Shown: one piece after another, positions 16,546 through 30,366 of the stretch
Position numbering within the stretch: position 1 is the first letter of the stretch
Layout of the letters: every line of letters begins with the position of its first letter
NCBI GenBank assembly: GCA_004369085.1
Contig: ML210177.1
Span: 164,885 to 228,884 of the forward strand
Direction of reading: 5' to 3'
Length of the DNA stretch: 64,000 bases
From: Coprinopsis marcescibilis
Taxonomy: Eukaryota > Basidiomycota > Agaricomycetes > Agaricales > Psathyrellaceae
Notes under the pieces: generated by a model
Seen by the model: the letters and a program-made list of their open reading frames with translations, nothing else
Told to the model about the DNA's origin: nothing
Database searches by the model: none
Position numbers and translations under genes: made by a program

Positions 16546-17288
16546 TCCCTTTCGATCCGGAGCTTTCTACACTGCCCTCGGCCAGTGTAACACTCATTAC
16601 CACAACATTCGCTATCACTCGCGCCAGTAGTCTCGCATTGCTGCCTTTTAACGCTATCGACCACCAACAACAATTTCATGCAACATCCTGTTTTTCTGTT
16701 TTCTTCTGTTCTTGTTGTACAACACTATGTAGAACTATATCACCAGTCACCAAACCCCAGTGACCACAAGGTTACTATCAGCTCCTGTATTCTTACGACG
16801 ACTATCGCATTCACGACAATATGTACTATATGATCGCAATGAAATCAGCTTCCTTCCCAACTTCTTGACTTCCCTTTACCGTATGTAGTCATCCTTGACA
16901 TAAATAAATGTTCCTGACCACATGGCACACAGCCTCGGCTTTGCAGTCCATTTTGTTTCGTGCAGCTTGGAGGTCGATCGATCACTGTAAGGGTGCTTAC
17001 ACGGACAGCTCTCGCCTGGGAATTATACCTGGGGATCGTGCCGCTCTCACAGTGCAACGTTGCCTTTAGCTCCCAAGTAGGTTATGACACGGTTACAGCA
17101 TTCGGTGGTAACAATCTTTGCTAGAATGGTCAACGGGCGCTTCGCCACTGATGAAGCCGACTGCACACCTTCTTTCTTATCCTCCAACTGGAAAGACCCT
17201 ACCAACATTCCCACTCTTCACTTGAACCCTGTGTAGCGCACACAGTGGCCCGAACCTAGGAAAGAGGTGAAAGACGGCAGTCACAACG
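16546..17288. other. Intergenic spacer RBR-A / RBR-B
   Basis: About 743 bases between two tandem genes: RBR-A 3' UTR and RBR-B promoter. A short minus-strand frame (16845-17057) shows nothing recognisable. No repeat shared with the other RBR spacers was noticed by eye. Confidence 0.35.
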
Positions 17289-20109
17289 ATGGAGTCCACG
17301 GACACGCGGCAAGACGATGTTGAGATGCGGATGAGCCTTGACGACCTGGAGGAGCAGAGCCCGTTGGAAGGTCTTTATGACAACATGTCCGTGAACCCTG
17401 GGTCTATTGCTCGCGAGATTGAGCGTGTAGTGATTTTGCTACACGGTCAGAACTGTGGGTGCAACCCTAGGACGTCGCCGCCTATTGGATACAGAAAGAA
17501 ATGCCTGGCACTCGCTATGAAGACTGCGAGTGAGATGGTCGAGGCGGCTGAGCGCCATGCGGAGAAGAAACTGTCCTTTGGGAGGAATTGGAGCAGAATG
17601 AAGAACGCGGATGAGCTGGTGAAGGAGATGCTTTCGCATGATACACTTCAAGTATGTTGAATTGCTATGCTGTAAAGAATCATGCCAGGACTGATAGATG
17701 ATTTGCGCTAGGCATGCGACGTGCTAGAAGAGATCTGGACGAGACCCACAAATAACGTACTGGCGTTGGTCAACGTAGAGCCCTTCAAATCGAGGTTTCC
17801 TACGGTTATACCTTCGACTCATAGAGTGAGCTACAATGGCCTTCTGGAGTTCTTCCAGTATGTTTCTCCTAGTTTGTTTTCTTCATTTATTCTCAACAAT
17901 GTTATAGCGATATGTGGGCCAAGGCCAGCGATCCCTTCATTGTCGCCGGCGTCCTCCAATACAGGGAGGAAACCATACTATGTCTCCGACTCCAGCTCAA
18001 CTTGATTCCTTCCACATATATGGTCTTCGATTTCCACCCTCGCTCGAAAGAGATGCGGCAACCTGCATGCGTCATTCTCGCTTCCAAGGAAAACGCTGCA
18101 GAATACATCACGGCCCTTTTCACCTCAGAAGGCGGGGGAGATTCCAGGGAACTTTCTGCTCTCATCCTTCACCAGGGCTCTGGAGCCTCCCCCAAGTTCA
18201 CAACCTCTCCCATGCGCCCTCAGCCCCCACCACCACTCTTCGGAGATTTTCCAGCGACACCACCAGCATACCCTACCCCACCCAACTCGGCATCCAAGGT
18301 AACGCCAAAGGATAAGGAGGATAAGCCACGCAAACGGATCACCGCCCCAAACCCGGTTACATCTCCCAAGAAGAATCCGTCGAAAGCTCGGGTTCAGAGC
18401 GAGTTTGGGTGGCAAATGGCGTTGCAGAACCAGCGGTTGACTTTTTCAACCCCACCCGACTTGCACAAGGTTGAGGAGCCACCAGGTGCCCCAATGATCC
18501 ATATCGAATCCGTGGACGACGATGGGAGCGACGACCCACCAATCATCCAACACAAGGGAATCACAGATGCGCGCAGTAGTGCAAAGTCAGTTGTGTACGC
18601 TCAAGGTTTCGTCGCGTCCGACTCCAGCAAGGCGAAAGAACTTGCATCGAAGGATATAGGCTGGCAGCTGGCGCTTCAAAATATCACCATGGGCCAAACA
18701 GAGTCGAATATTAGCATTGACCAGGACGAATTCTTGCCCCCCAACCCGGCATTTCTGGGACACAGAAGAGGTTCCTCCGACAATATCTTGTTGAACTCGG
18801 GGAAGGCTGAAAGAACACTCCTATCTCAAACTCATTCCTCGCAAACTCTCCGGTCTGATGCTCAGCGACAGAAACCCGTACGCGATGATTTTAGTTGGCA
18901 GCTTGGCTTAGCCGCAAAGTCGCTGACGTTGCCATTGACGCGGACTACCTCTAATATACTGGGAGGCAGCGACAGCGTGAAACGGTCGGATTTCGGTGAG
19001 CTCTTTGTCTCGGGAAGCTCGGCCTTGGCCACCGGCAGTAGCCTTGAACAAGGAAAGGGCGCCAGGCCAGGAATAGTGACTGCAAAGCAAGAAAAATCAA
19101 CAAGCCGCATGCGCATCACGATCGACGAAGGCCATGCACGAGAAATGTGTTCTCAGTGCCTTGATTTTTTCTCCACTGATAACCTCGTCGTAATGGGGGG
19201 TTGCGGCCATTGCTTCTGTGTCCCCTGTGCGCGACGGCTTATTTTGGATAAACTGGAGCTTGCGACGTTTCCAATAACATGTGCAGCATGCATTCGGTTT
19301 GGAAACATTTTCCCTGGCCGTGAGTGATTACCTGCATGGCTCATTTTCGGTTTTTCATTTTTGCTTATGAACAAACAGAGGTTAGTGTGGAACTCCTATA
19401 CATGGTTAACCTTCCCGAGAGGGAGGCGGACAAGTTCCGTAGATTTCAGTTGGCCTCTACAACCATCAATGTAAGATGCAAAGGGTGGGTGCTTGCATTC
19501 TTGATGAAAGTATGCTATGGGCGTTGACTCCTCCTAAATAGGTGCAAGACTGAAGGTCCCATAAGTCGTGAAAGATGGTACTACGGCAAAATACAGCGCT
19601 GTCACAATATGGAGTGTGAATACACTTGGTGCAAAGCGTGCCACGAGGAATTAAAGCCAATGAGCAAGCATGAATGCAAAAATTACAAGATAGACGCACT
19701 TCTCAAACGAAACGGTTGGCGTCGTTGTCCTGGTAAGGATCCGTGCCACGTGTGTCCCAGTACTCCTGTGCTTAGTACCGATTTCCAGGCTGTCAGACAT
19801 CTATTCAACGGCCAAGAAACCCATCTAATCACATTGTGGTAAGCCATTGATTATCCGCCACTGTTTCTACTCGTAACAGCTCACTGATCCTCCTGTCGCT
19901 GCGCCTCCAGTGTCCGACCCCAGGTTGCCTATTGTAAGTGACCATCTCGACAACTTTTAGATCACAGCTTAATATTAAACAGCCATTTCTGCTACAAATG
20001 CGGAGATATCATTGCCGATGAGATGACTGTGTCCCCTGGGGTGCTTGCAGAAGCAGTAACTCTTCACTATAGGCGCTGCTCTCCGGAAGCAAAATGTGTC
20101 ATTCAGTAA
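17289..20109 (+). CDS. RBR-B: RBR-type protein lacking the RING2 catalytic Cys, CaaX box
   Basis: Paralogue of RBR-A, probably a pseudo-ligase. Eight exons (17289-17651, 17712-17857, 17908-19319, 19379-19484, 19542-19732, 19789-19838, 19911-19933, 19983-20109) give 805 residues. The N-terminal domain keeps Cys72 (YRKKCLALAM) and the Asp211-x-His213 pair (MVFDFHPRS). The linker carries three copies of the W motif: EFGWQMALQ (about 335), DIGWQLALQ (about 419), DFSWQLGLA (about 497). RING1 begins CSQCLDFF with CGHCFCVPC. In RING2 the family GCNHM is PSNHIV: Ser752 (TCT) replaces the catalytic Cys (TGT). HFCYKCG follows and the C-terminus is CVIQ. It may still bind E2 or ubiquitin, or act as a decoy; that is inference. 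Confidence 0.84.
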
Positions 20110-20494
20110 ACAACACACTAAATACCTCATACTCGGACTAATCTTCTCTAATTGGACTTTGCTCGGACACTGTACATTTTACTTCTTGGGCAATCATATC
20201 GTGTACATTCAGACTGATTTTATTAAGAATTATTGTTTTTATTATTATTAATCCAACAACTGGCGTAGACAGTCGTATACCCTAGACAAATGATTCTTCA
20301 AATTTCCCCGTTTTTGCCAAGACACGATTTCAACGTTGTCACCGCACGCAACTCACTGCATTGTTAGCGCCCACTACTGCTTTAGTCATTCAGGTTCATT
20401 TATAGTAGGCATCACGCTATGGAGGCAATGGTAGTAACTTCCTTCAAACCAACTCTTTTATCCTAATCCCCGTTACAACGAGCCATCATAGCCC
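20110..20494. other. Intergenic spacer RBR-B / RBR-C
   Basis: About 385 bases holding the RBR-B 3' end, an AT-rich stretch around 20215-20255 and the RBR-C promoter. Nothing else seen. Confidence 0.35.
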
Positions 20495-23375
20495 ATGGTC
20501 AAAGCCACAGCGCAAGAAGACGCGAGCAACACAGCGACAACAAACGAAACGAAAGTTGACAGCTCACACGGGAATGTCGTCAACGGTCAAACGAAGGGTA
20601 AGACTCGCCTGATGCACCTTTCAGCGGCTGGATCCCGTACCATCTCTCCCTTACTAGAAGAACATTCCGAGGCGATGTGCCCTCTGCTCGGTCTACTAGC
20701 AATCCAAAGCTTGTATTCAGCATGGGAAAGCAGCAAGTGGCTCCCCAGCGATGGCCAAGTTAAGCAACTAGAGGAGGTACTGAACAAAGAAAAGGATGCC
20801 ATTCAGGTCAGTAGGGCAATTTCCAACCGACCGTTCAATGTTCATCACTGACTGGATGGCAACCACAGTCACAATTTCGTCGTATCAAAGCCGTCCAGGA
20901 TTGTAACTCCACAGTGTCAGCACTTTTAACGACCCCTGTGCTTTCTTCTACTTTGGCCTCGTGTCAGGGTCAAGGCAACGAACCTGATGAGATTGCTCTC
21001 ACCTTCCAAAATGTTGTTGACAAGCTCAAGTACGTCGGTATGCACGAGTTGGATTCGGGACCCAACTGATCACAATCAACATCTAGCACAACCGGCCTTG
21101 TACCCACTGAGAGTCTACCAATTGCATCTCTTTTCTCGATTACATCGTCAGGAGGTAGCTCCAGCTTTCCGAGAGGGCACTCAACACTCGTGGCCATCTC
21201 GTTCAGGTTCCAATCTGCATTCAAAACACGCTTTCTGGTTGCAGGCTACCTTCTCACCGCCAATCATGACGTATCCAACTTCCAGGTCGAGGTTTTCGAA
21301 AGTGATAAACTTGCAGCTGATTGCATTATGGGCTTGCTAGAGAAACTGGATGCAACCGCATTCCGGCCTTACTTCGTCGCCCAAACGGGTGGACTACCGA
21401 TAGATCCAGCCTCGAACGGTACTGGAGATCGGGGGATATTTAACGATGCCACGCCTCGATCCACGCCATCCAATGAAGGCACCTCAGAAGACACTGTCAC
21501 ACCACCAGCAAAGTCCCCTTCGCCAGCCGTATCCTCCAAACCAAAGCGCCGCAAAGCAGCGCCATCACAAAGCAAGGTTCCTCGGAAATCTGGGGACGAC
21601 TTTAGCTGGATGCTCTCCCTTCAGAATCGGTCCGTCGTGCCAAAGCCCTCAGACGTCGAAACCCAACCATCGACCGAAGACAACGAACCAGATTCCCCTA
21701 GCGTTGACCTCAAGGTGCAAATGCACAGTGAAGATCAGCTGCAGCTGCTTTTCGGGCGCCCACAACAACGAACCGGCAAGGGCAAGCCTGCCGACAGTCC
21801 CTCTGATACCCGTGCGGGGAACGCAAATGTGGAAGCATCCAGCGAGTCTGTAGAGGCCAGCTCTACTGGACGTGGTGGCGCCGGTTCTAGCAAGCCGAAG
21901 GACAGTTTCAAGTCAACGAAGTCCCAGGACTTCCAATGGCAACTCAACTTGATGTCTCTCCAACCAATTGTTTACGAAAACGTTTCAAACGTTTCTCGTG
22001 GGTCAACTGCTGGCACCAAGCGAGCCCCAAAAGTCAATGGCTCTTGGTCGCCATTGATGCTTCGACCGGAACTTGCGGACGACGGGGAGGACTGGGTCAA
22101 TGATACGGAGCTGAATCCATTCTACGACGCGAAAGACAAAGGAAAGGGAAAGCAAACAACTCGCCAAGGCTCGGGAGAGCTGACGGTAGCAGAAGCGTTC
22201 ACGTATCGCAGGGCCCGCAACGAATTCGCATGGCAATTTGCTTTGGCCTCCATGTCCTTGAAACCATCGGAAGATTATATGAAGGAGAGAGAGGAGCAAA
22301 TCAAGATGTTGAAAATAGAACTTGGGCAAATTCCTTTCGACTGTCTAATCTGTTTCGAGAAGATTGAATGGGATGACGGGGCACGGATGAAAGAATGCGA
22401 GCATTCGTTCTGCAAGAGCTGTGCCTCGGGACATGTTGTTTCCAAATTACAGGAGGGGGAGTTTCCCATCTTTTGTCCTGTGTGCTTTTGTGATAGGGAT
22501 AGGAAAGGCCCGAGAGGAGGTAAGCATTTGTCTATCCGTTTGGCAGACATGACCGAAGTTGACCCATTTCTTGCAGTCGTTGACGAAGCCCTCATGTTCG
22601 AACTTGACCTTTCGCAAAAGGACCAAGACAAGTACGTTGAGCTCCAGATGGCTCAGGTGTCTATCACGCTCGACTGCCCAGCGTAAGTTTTATTGCTGCC
22701 TACTAAAATGATTGCCGAAGCTCATATCAATGTCCAGGTGCAAAAAAAGCATGCAGATTGCTCGAGAAGATTACCTGGCAGAACCTTTCATCGTTTGCCC
22801 ACTTCCCCCTTGCAAAAAGAGGTTCTGCCGCGCCTGTCAGCTCCTAGTTGCAGGGACTGAAACGCAACATGCGTGCAAAATTGACGAAGCACTCGATGAA
22901 CTCATGAAGGCCAATGGGTGGCGATACTGTCCGGGTAACTAGCTTGGGCTCTCCCATTAAGTGCTCAGAACTAATTTGATCTTCTGAAGGTTGCAAGACC
23001 CCAGTTCAAAAGGAATCTGGCTGCAATCATATGACCGTACGTAATGACTTCAGATCTAGAGTTCAACGCCAGATACTGATTGGCATTGGTTTACAGTGCA
23101 GGACGCCTGGATGCTCTGCGTAAGTTTGCCGTACTCTGGATCTCCGTCAGCTGCTGATTATAACTCGATAAATGCTCAGTCACTTCTGTTACACGTGTGG
23201 CGAGATGATATGGGACGCGACCTACACGAATACTTTGGGACTTGAAATTTCGAATCATTATAAGAAGTGTTCTCAATTCGACACGACTCCCCCGGTGCCA
23301 GTGAATGTTGCAGTAAACGCTGCTGTCAATGCAAATCGTGGCCGACGAAGGAATGGCGAGTGCTTGATTCAATAA
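20495..23375 (+). CDS. RBR-C: RING-between-RING E3 ubiquitin ligase with W motifs and CaaX box
   Basis: Third tandem paralogue. Eight exons (20495-20806, 20869-21029, 21087-22519, 22577-22682, 22738-22934, 22990-23036, 23097-23119, 23180-23375) give 824 residues. The N-terminal domain keeps Cys62 (AMCPLLGLLAI), and the first intron falls after the same Gln as in A and B, but the Asp-x-His pair is gone (GYLLTANHDV). W motifs: DFSWMLSLQ (about 329), DFQWQLNLM (about 439), EFAWQFALA (about 537). RING1 begins CLICFEKIEW, with CEHSFCKSC and CPVC. IBR follows, then RING2 with catalytic Cys748 in SGCNHMT and HFCYTCG. The C-terminus is CLIQ. It should be an active ligase that has lost any protease function. 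Confidence 0.86.
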
Positions 23376-23635
23376 ATTCTTTGTGATATCTTTGTATACA
23401 TGCCTCATTTTCTCGCTTGCATATGCTGCAATCGTCTACATTGTTACCACGTAGCTACGGACAATCTGTTTATACTTCTTGTACTATGTGTCCTCAAATA
23501 CCATGAACATTCAGACCAACGAGCAGGGCATAAGCAGTACGTCATCAAATTGTACTGAAATCAGAATCTCAGTAAGCCAAAATGTCAGCACCGCGGTTCC
23601 GATTCTACAGTTTACAAGCTTAAACCGTGACCATC

Positions 23636-24322
23636 ATGGCTGTCGCTGCTGGGACAACGAGTTCCTCTTCCTCGGATGGCCAACCTAAGACACCCCTGCC
23701 TCCTGGAATGGTGATGGGACCGGATGGAAAGCCATGCAAGATCTGTACCGCGTTTCGCAACTGGAAACCCGGGACAACCGACAATATCCAACCAGATACG
23801 CAGAGGGAAAAGGCAAGGACCGCCGCCACAGCAAGACAGGCTTCAGGTCAAAAACGCGCAGCAACGGGTGCAGGGTTCGCGGGATTCGCGGCTGCAACGG
23901 CGACGACCGACTGGACGACCACGAACAAGTCACAAACTGCACCTCAAAACGTGGCTTCGCACACGAGCAACGAGCCACCAGCAGACTGCCCTCCTGACGT
24001 CGAGGTGCTCGGACGAGCGACATGGACGTTCCTGCACACAGCTGCCGCGTACTACCCCGAGAAACCGTCCCCCAACCAACGAGCCAATATGCTGATGCTC
24101 ATTCGCTCCCTTCCTGTGGTCTACCCGTGCGCCTGGTGCGCTCAAGACTTTGGAAAGTGCATTGCGCACAGTCCGCCTGATGTCAGCAGCCGAGAGAAGC
24201 TGAGCCTGTGGTTGTGTCAAAGACATAATGAGGTGAACGAGAAGCTGGGGAAGGAAATGTTTGATTGCGCGCAGGTGGATGAGAGATGGAAAGATGGGCC
24301 AGCGGATGGTAGATGTGATTGA
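23636..24322 (+). CDS. ERV1: FAD-linked sulfhydryl oxidase (Erv1/ALR)
   Basis: Oxidase of the mitochondrial intermembrane space that reoxidises Mia40 in the disulfide relay. A single exon gives 228 residues. The N-terminal shuttle pair is CKIC in GKPCKICTAFRNW, followed by an Ala/Thr-rich linker. The Erv domain reads GRATWTFLHTAAAYYP, then the active-site CAWC in YPCAWCAQDF, CIAHSPPDVSSREKLSLW, and HNEVNEKLGKEMFDC, which gives the structural Cys. It sits between RBR-C and the second mannosidase, and lacks introns, unlike nearly all its neighbours. The ATG at 23636 is the first in frame. Confidence 0.93.
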   Translation: MAVAAGTTSSSSSDGQPKTPLPPGMVMGPDGKPCKICTAFRNWKPGTTDNIQPDTQREKARTAATARQASGQKRAATGAGFAGFAAATATTDWTTTNKSQTAPQNVASHTSNEPPADCPPDVEVLGRATWTFLHTAAAYYPEKPSPNQRANMLMLIRSLPVVYPCAWCAQDFGKCIAHSPPDVSSREKLSLWLCQRHNEVNEKLGKEMFDCAQVDERWKDGPADGRCD

Positions 24323-24701
24323 TATCTATTATCCTCAATAAATACGTTCTCCCAAAGTGTGGAGCGTCAATGTAGGGCCCGACGCGTCCGAGTTCTGCGG
24401 TTAAATGCTGTTTATCTTCAACGACCACGAATAAGCCCCTCAACATTCCATATGTCATAAGAAATCTCCGCTATGGAATAAGGGCCAGTCCGCTGATTCG
24501 GTGTCCAGCGGGCAGGGGTTATTAGGCTTGGGAGTAGTACTTGGCCAAAAGGGAAGAACTGCGGAAGATAACTTGAAGCAAGTCCTCAATCAAATATTTC
24601 CCAGCGGAAGTGGTCGCCTACCGCTTGTTCCTTCCCGCCATTATCTCGCCTGGCGGTCGTTGACGTCGTGGTATCCGGCCACCGTTTTCGTTACAGAGTA
24701 T
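24323..24701. other. Intergenic gap ERV1 / GH47 gene 2
   Basis: About 379 bases: ERV1 3' end and mannosidase promoter. The mannosidase frame stays open upstream of its first ATG, but without another ATG start. Nothing else seen. Confidence 0.35.
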
Positions 24702-27169
<2,468 letters not shown>

Positions 27170-27348
27170 TAGATAGTCCGGATTAACACCATAGTTCGTC
27201 CCGCAATAATAATCATTCACAGCTGCATCGTTAGATCATATCCCTCACATTTACCCTCATGTATCCTAACTCGTGTTTTCAGGGCTCTCGCTTTCATGTT
27301 GTTTCTCCGCTTGTTATATATACCATCTTTCTGTTGGGACTTTGGGTG

Positions 27349-28949
27349 TCAAACCGCTTCTACTACTTTCTCAACACCAGGAGGGAAGACGTAGTTTCCT
27401 TGCTTTCGGACCTATGGTTACAAACATCAGCAACGGGAGAATCAAAGACCTCGGGAAACCCACTTCATCAAATATCTCCATCTCCAGCAAGCTTTTGTCA
27501 TGTCCCCACAGATTGCTCTCTAACTTGCCCTGGGAGATGCATCTGGCGACTTCGTCAGCCTGGAAATGCCAGCCCTTGCCAACATATTCAAACGTCTTCG
27601 AGAAAGAGCCTTCACTAGCAGCCTTGGCTCCCTCCTGTTGCACACCCTTGTTGAGATAAGTTACTTTGAAGGTTTTGGGGCAGTAAATCGGGGGTTCAAT
27701 TGTGATGGTTCCCCGTTCGAAGCGGATTGTAACACCTGGGGTGGGAGCATCAAGTGTGATGCTACAGGAGAGGAGCGCTTGTGCAGCGAGTGACGACTCG
27801 GTATTCGAAGAGACAGTTGGGTCGAAAGTGAGGGTGAATCCCGTGCTACTGTCGACACCACTAATTGGGGTTTTCACCATCGCACCTGTAACGCGGCTTG
27901 GGTGGGCTTTGTTGTTTGCTGGGTTCTCGTAAAGCGCGATAATTGCCTGATAATTGCGTTGTTAGTCAGAGTGGAATCGCGCTAGCGAGTGATACGACGA
28001 ACCCAGACTAGGGGATAGGGACCACTGTGTCGGTTGAGTTAACAACAGTTGCACAACATAAGTGCAGTGGAGCGTACAGGTCAAGAAGGGCGCCTCCTCC
28101 CAGTGCAGGATCCAAAATCCGGTGGGTCGTTTGAATGTCTATGCAGACGAAAGCGTGAGCACGGTTTGAGAGTCACAGGTATGAATGGACTGACTATGGA
28201 TATCGAAGTCGCCAGATAGGTCTGCGTGAAGCACGACGGGCTTTCCAAGGTCTCCAGATTCGGCTATCTTCTTGACTTCCTTGACTAAAGGCTGGAAACG
28301 AGTCCACATAGCCTCCATAAAGAAGACACTGTGTTCCTTGGCTGCCGCGATGAGAGACCTGAGTTCTGCAGAGTTTGTGGTCACTGGCTTTTCGCAGAGG
28401 ACATGCTTTCCCGCCTTGATGGCAGCCAACGCATTATCGTAATGGAACGTGTGAGGGGTTCCTGTGTCGAAGGGAGTTAAGGCTCAAGAACAGTCTTGGA
28501 CAGATGAGGCCGCACCGATATAAACAGCTTGGACGGTCTGTGACGGGTTAGAACATTAACAACTAACAGTACGCCTTATACGTGGGTAGATTCACCTCAT
28601 CTGCAAACACGCCGTCATAACTTCCATAAGCTTTGACTTCATCGTTCTCAGGAATTAAGCGGTCGATGAAAGCTTGAGCACTTTCCACTGTGCGGGAGCC
28701 AACCGCGACGACCTTGTGTGCAACATCCCGAGTGTCGCGTCTACATTTTGATCACAGATTTAGTCAACGAAAGTCGAAAGTTGAGTGCCTGATCTACGTC
28801 TTGGGGTCAACCAAAAGGTCCTAAGAAAGAAGGATGTCAAGCTCGATGTTTTCAGCGATGTATACGTAGCCTACCTTCACAAAACTGGTAGCAATATAGC
28901 CAGTAGAGATTATTCCCCAGCGAAGCTGGTATAAAGAGTCTGAAGCCAT
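27349..28949 (-). CDS. NAD(P)-dependent Gfo/Idh/MocA oxidoreductase (dihydrodiol/xylose dehydrogenase type)
   Basis: Sugar or trans-dihydrodiol dehydrogenase of the Gfo/Idh/MocA fold. Nine exons on the minus strand (28875-28949, 28798-28820, 28596-28740, 28516-28537, 28195-28461, 28078-28138, 28003-28024, 27464-27946, 27349-27411) give 386 residues. The N-terminal Rossmann segment is RWGIISTGYIATSF. Family signatures are GTPHTFH, KAGKHVLCEKPVTTN (with the catalytic Lys of EKP), MEAMWTRFQP and LDPALGGGALLDLGPYPLVW. Three exons are only 22-23 nt, each needed to keep the conserved sequence in frame. It is head to head with the OHCU decarboxylase gene, 160 bases apart. Substrate is not resolved by sequence. 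Confidence 0.87.
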
Positions 28950-29109
28950 GGTATTATCTGAGAAGAAAGTGCAGACATCGTAAACACGAACGAAGGAGTC
29001 CAGCTCGGGGAATTATCGCAATGACGTCGGACGATTCGGGCCGAATTACCGGCCAATATCGGCGCCTCTCATCGTGCTTAGGGGGCGGCCGCTCTTGTCG
29101 TCCTCAAGT
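28950..29109. promoter_or_regulatory. Short bidirectional promoter interval
   Basis: Only 160 bases separate the start codons of the divergent dehydrogenase and OHCU decarboxylase genes, so they probably share promoter DNA. The interval includes a GC-rich stretch with a NotI-like GCGGCCGC at 29085-29092. No named factor site is claimed. Confidence 0.4.
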
Positions 29110-29721
29110 ATGTCGGGACTCCCAACGCTCTCCGAAATCCAAGACTTCCCGTCTTCCGAGGAATCTCCTCTGGCAACAGCTCTCTCAGCCCTATTCGAGC
29201 ATTCACCGATCCTTGTGTCCTTCTTGGAACCCCACCTCCATGATGTGTTGAAATCGGAGCCACCTCTGCAATCATATCAGCGCCTAATCGACTTATCTCT
29301 GCAAGAAATCTCTAAATGGGACATCCCTTCCCAGTCTGAATTCATTTCTGGTCACCCTCGAATCGGAGAAAGCACGAACCTCTCCAAGCTTAGCGCCAGA
29401 GAACAAGGACTGCAAGGGGTTAAACCGACACCCCCTGAAGTACTGGCGCGCCTAGCCTATCTCAATGCCGCATACGAACACAAATACCCCGGACTACGGT
29501 ACATCACATTTGTGAATGGACGGAGTCGTGCTGCTATTTCGGAGGAGATGGAGGATGTATTGGGCTGGGGGCATTCGTTATCTCCCACCGAGCCGAGCTT
29601 GGACACAATAAATCCGGTGTACTCGTCTTCTGATGTACAATGGAGGTTCGAGTTAGAACGTGCGGTGAGGGATGTCGGCTTGATTGCAAGCAGTCGATTG
29701 AAATCTCTTGGTGTCGAATGA
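29110..29721 (+). CDS. OHCU decarboxylase (uric acid degradation)
   Basis: 2-oxo-4-hydroxy-4-carboxy-5-ureidoimidazoline decarboxylase domain protein, which gives S-allantoin in purine breakdown. A single exon gives 203 residues. The family signature HPRIGE lies near residue 90, followed by LSAREQGL; upstream ALFEHSPIL and downstream LAYLNAAYEHKYPGLRYITFVNGR match the helical bundle. The ATG at 29110 is the first in-frame ATG. Most fungal members are stand-alone, as here. It diverges from the dehydrogenase gene. Confidence 0.85.
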   Translation: MSGLPTLSEIQDFPSSEESPLATALSALFEHSPILVSFLEPHLHDVLKSEPPLQSYQRLIDLSLQEISKWDIPSQSEFISGHPRIGESTNLSKLSAREQGLQGVKPTPPEVLARLAYLNAAYEHKYPGLRYITFVNGRSRAAISEEMEDVLGWGHSLSPTEPSLDTINPVYSSSDVQWRFELERAVRDVGLIASSRLKSLGVE

Positions 29722-30366
29722 TAGGATAGGCGAGTAATTCGTCTTCTGCATGAACATGATTCTGAATCAAGAATCATTAGGTGTGCTTGGAAGTGTAGAC
29801 CTTAGCCTATATTGTTGGGGGGAGTGATATAGCGAGAAGTGCTATGAAGTCTTTTGCTCAACAAACCTCATCATTCCCTGTTCTGCGAGAACTGTTCGAT
29901 ACCGGACAGTCGGACGCGCGTGACACTTAAGCTGGCGTATCGAGCTGATGTTTTTACAAGTGTTGAGCCAAGGCCAAAAAGATCGTGTGAGCAAAGAAAA
30001 CGTACCAATTGGAGATGGAACCAGGAACTAGGCTAAAAATGTAAATGTTCAAGTCAGAGGTAAATCATGGTACCAAACCAGCCTGAGCTCAGTCGTTTGA
30101 AACGTTCACGGGGATTTTTGCATATGTGGTAAGGGAGTGTGCAGGAATGGGTACTTGATAGTCTGTGAAGCAAAGTCTTAGGTAAAACAAGTTGCAAGTT
30201 CTACTTCCAGGTGCAGACGGAGGTGTCTTGATATAGGACAACACAGGGGTGAGTGTTTTATTTCCACATTAAGATTGATACACATAGTTACTGCAGGTGG
30301 GAAGGGTAAAATGGATAGAATGCGATAGGTTGGAGATCCATGGTAATGTTCAGGGTGTCGTTCAAG
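29722..30366. other. Convergent intergenic gap
   Basis: About 645 bases between the 3' ends of the OHCU decarboxylase and J-domain genes. A short plus frame (29854-30036) has no recognisable content. No repeat or RNA gene seen. Confidence 0.35.

Noticed and set aside
18401..22251. The W motifs read as LC3/ATG8-interacting (LIR) motifs
   Set aside because: The LIR needs a hydrophobic residue three after the aromatic; here that place is Ala, Gly, Ser or Asn, and Leu comes at plus two and plus four.
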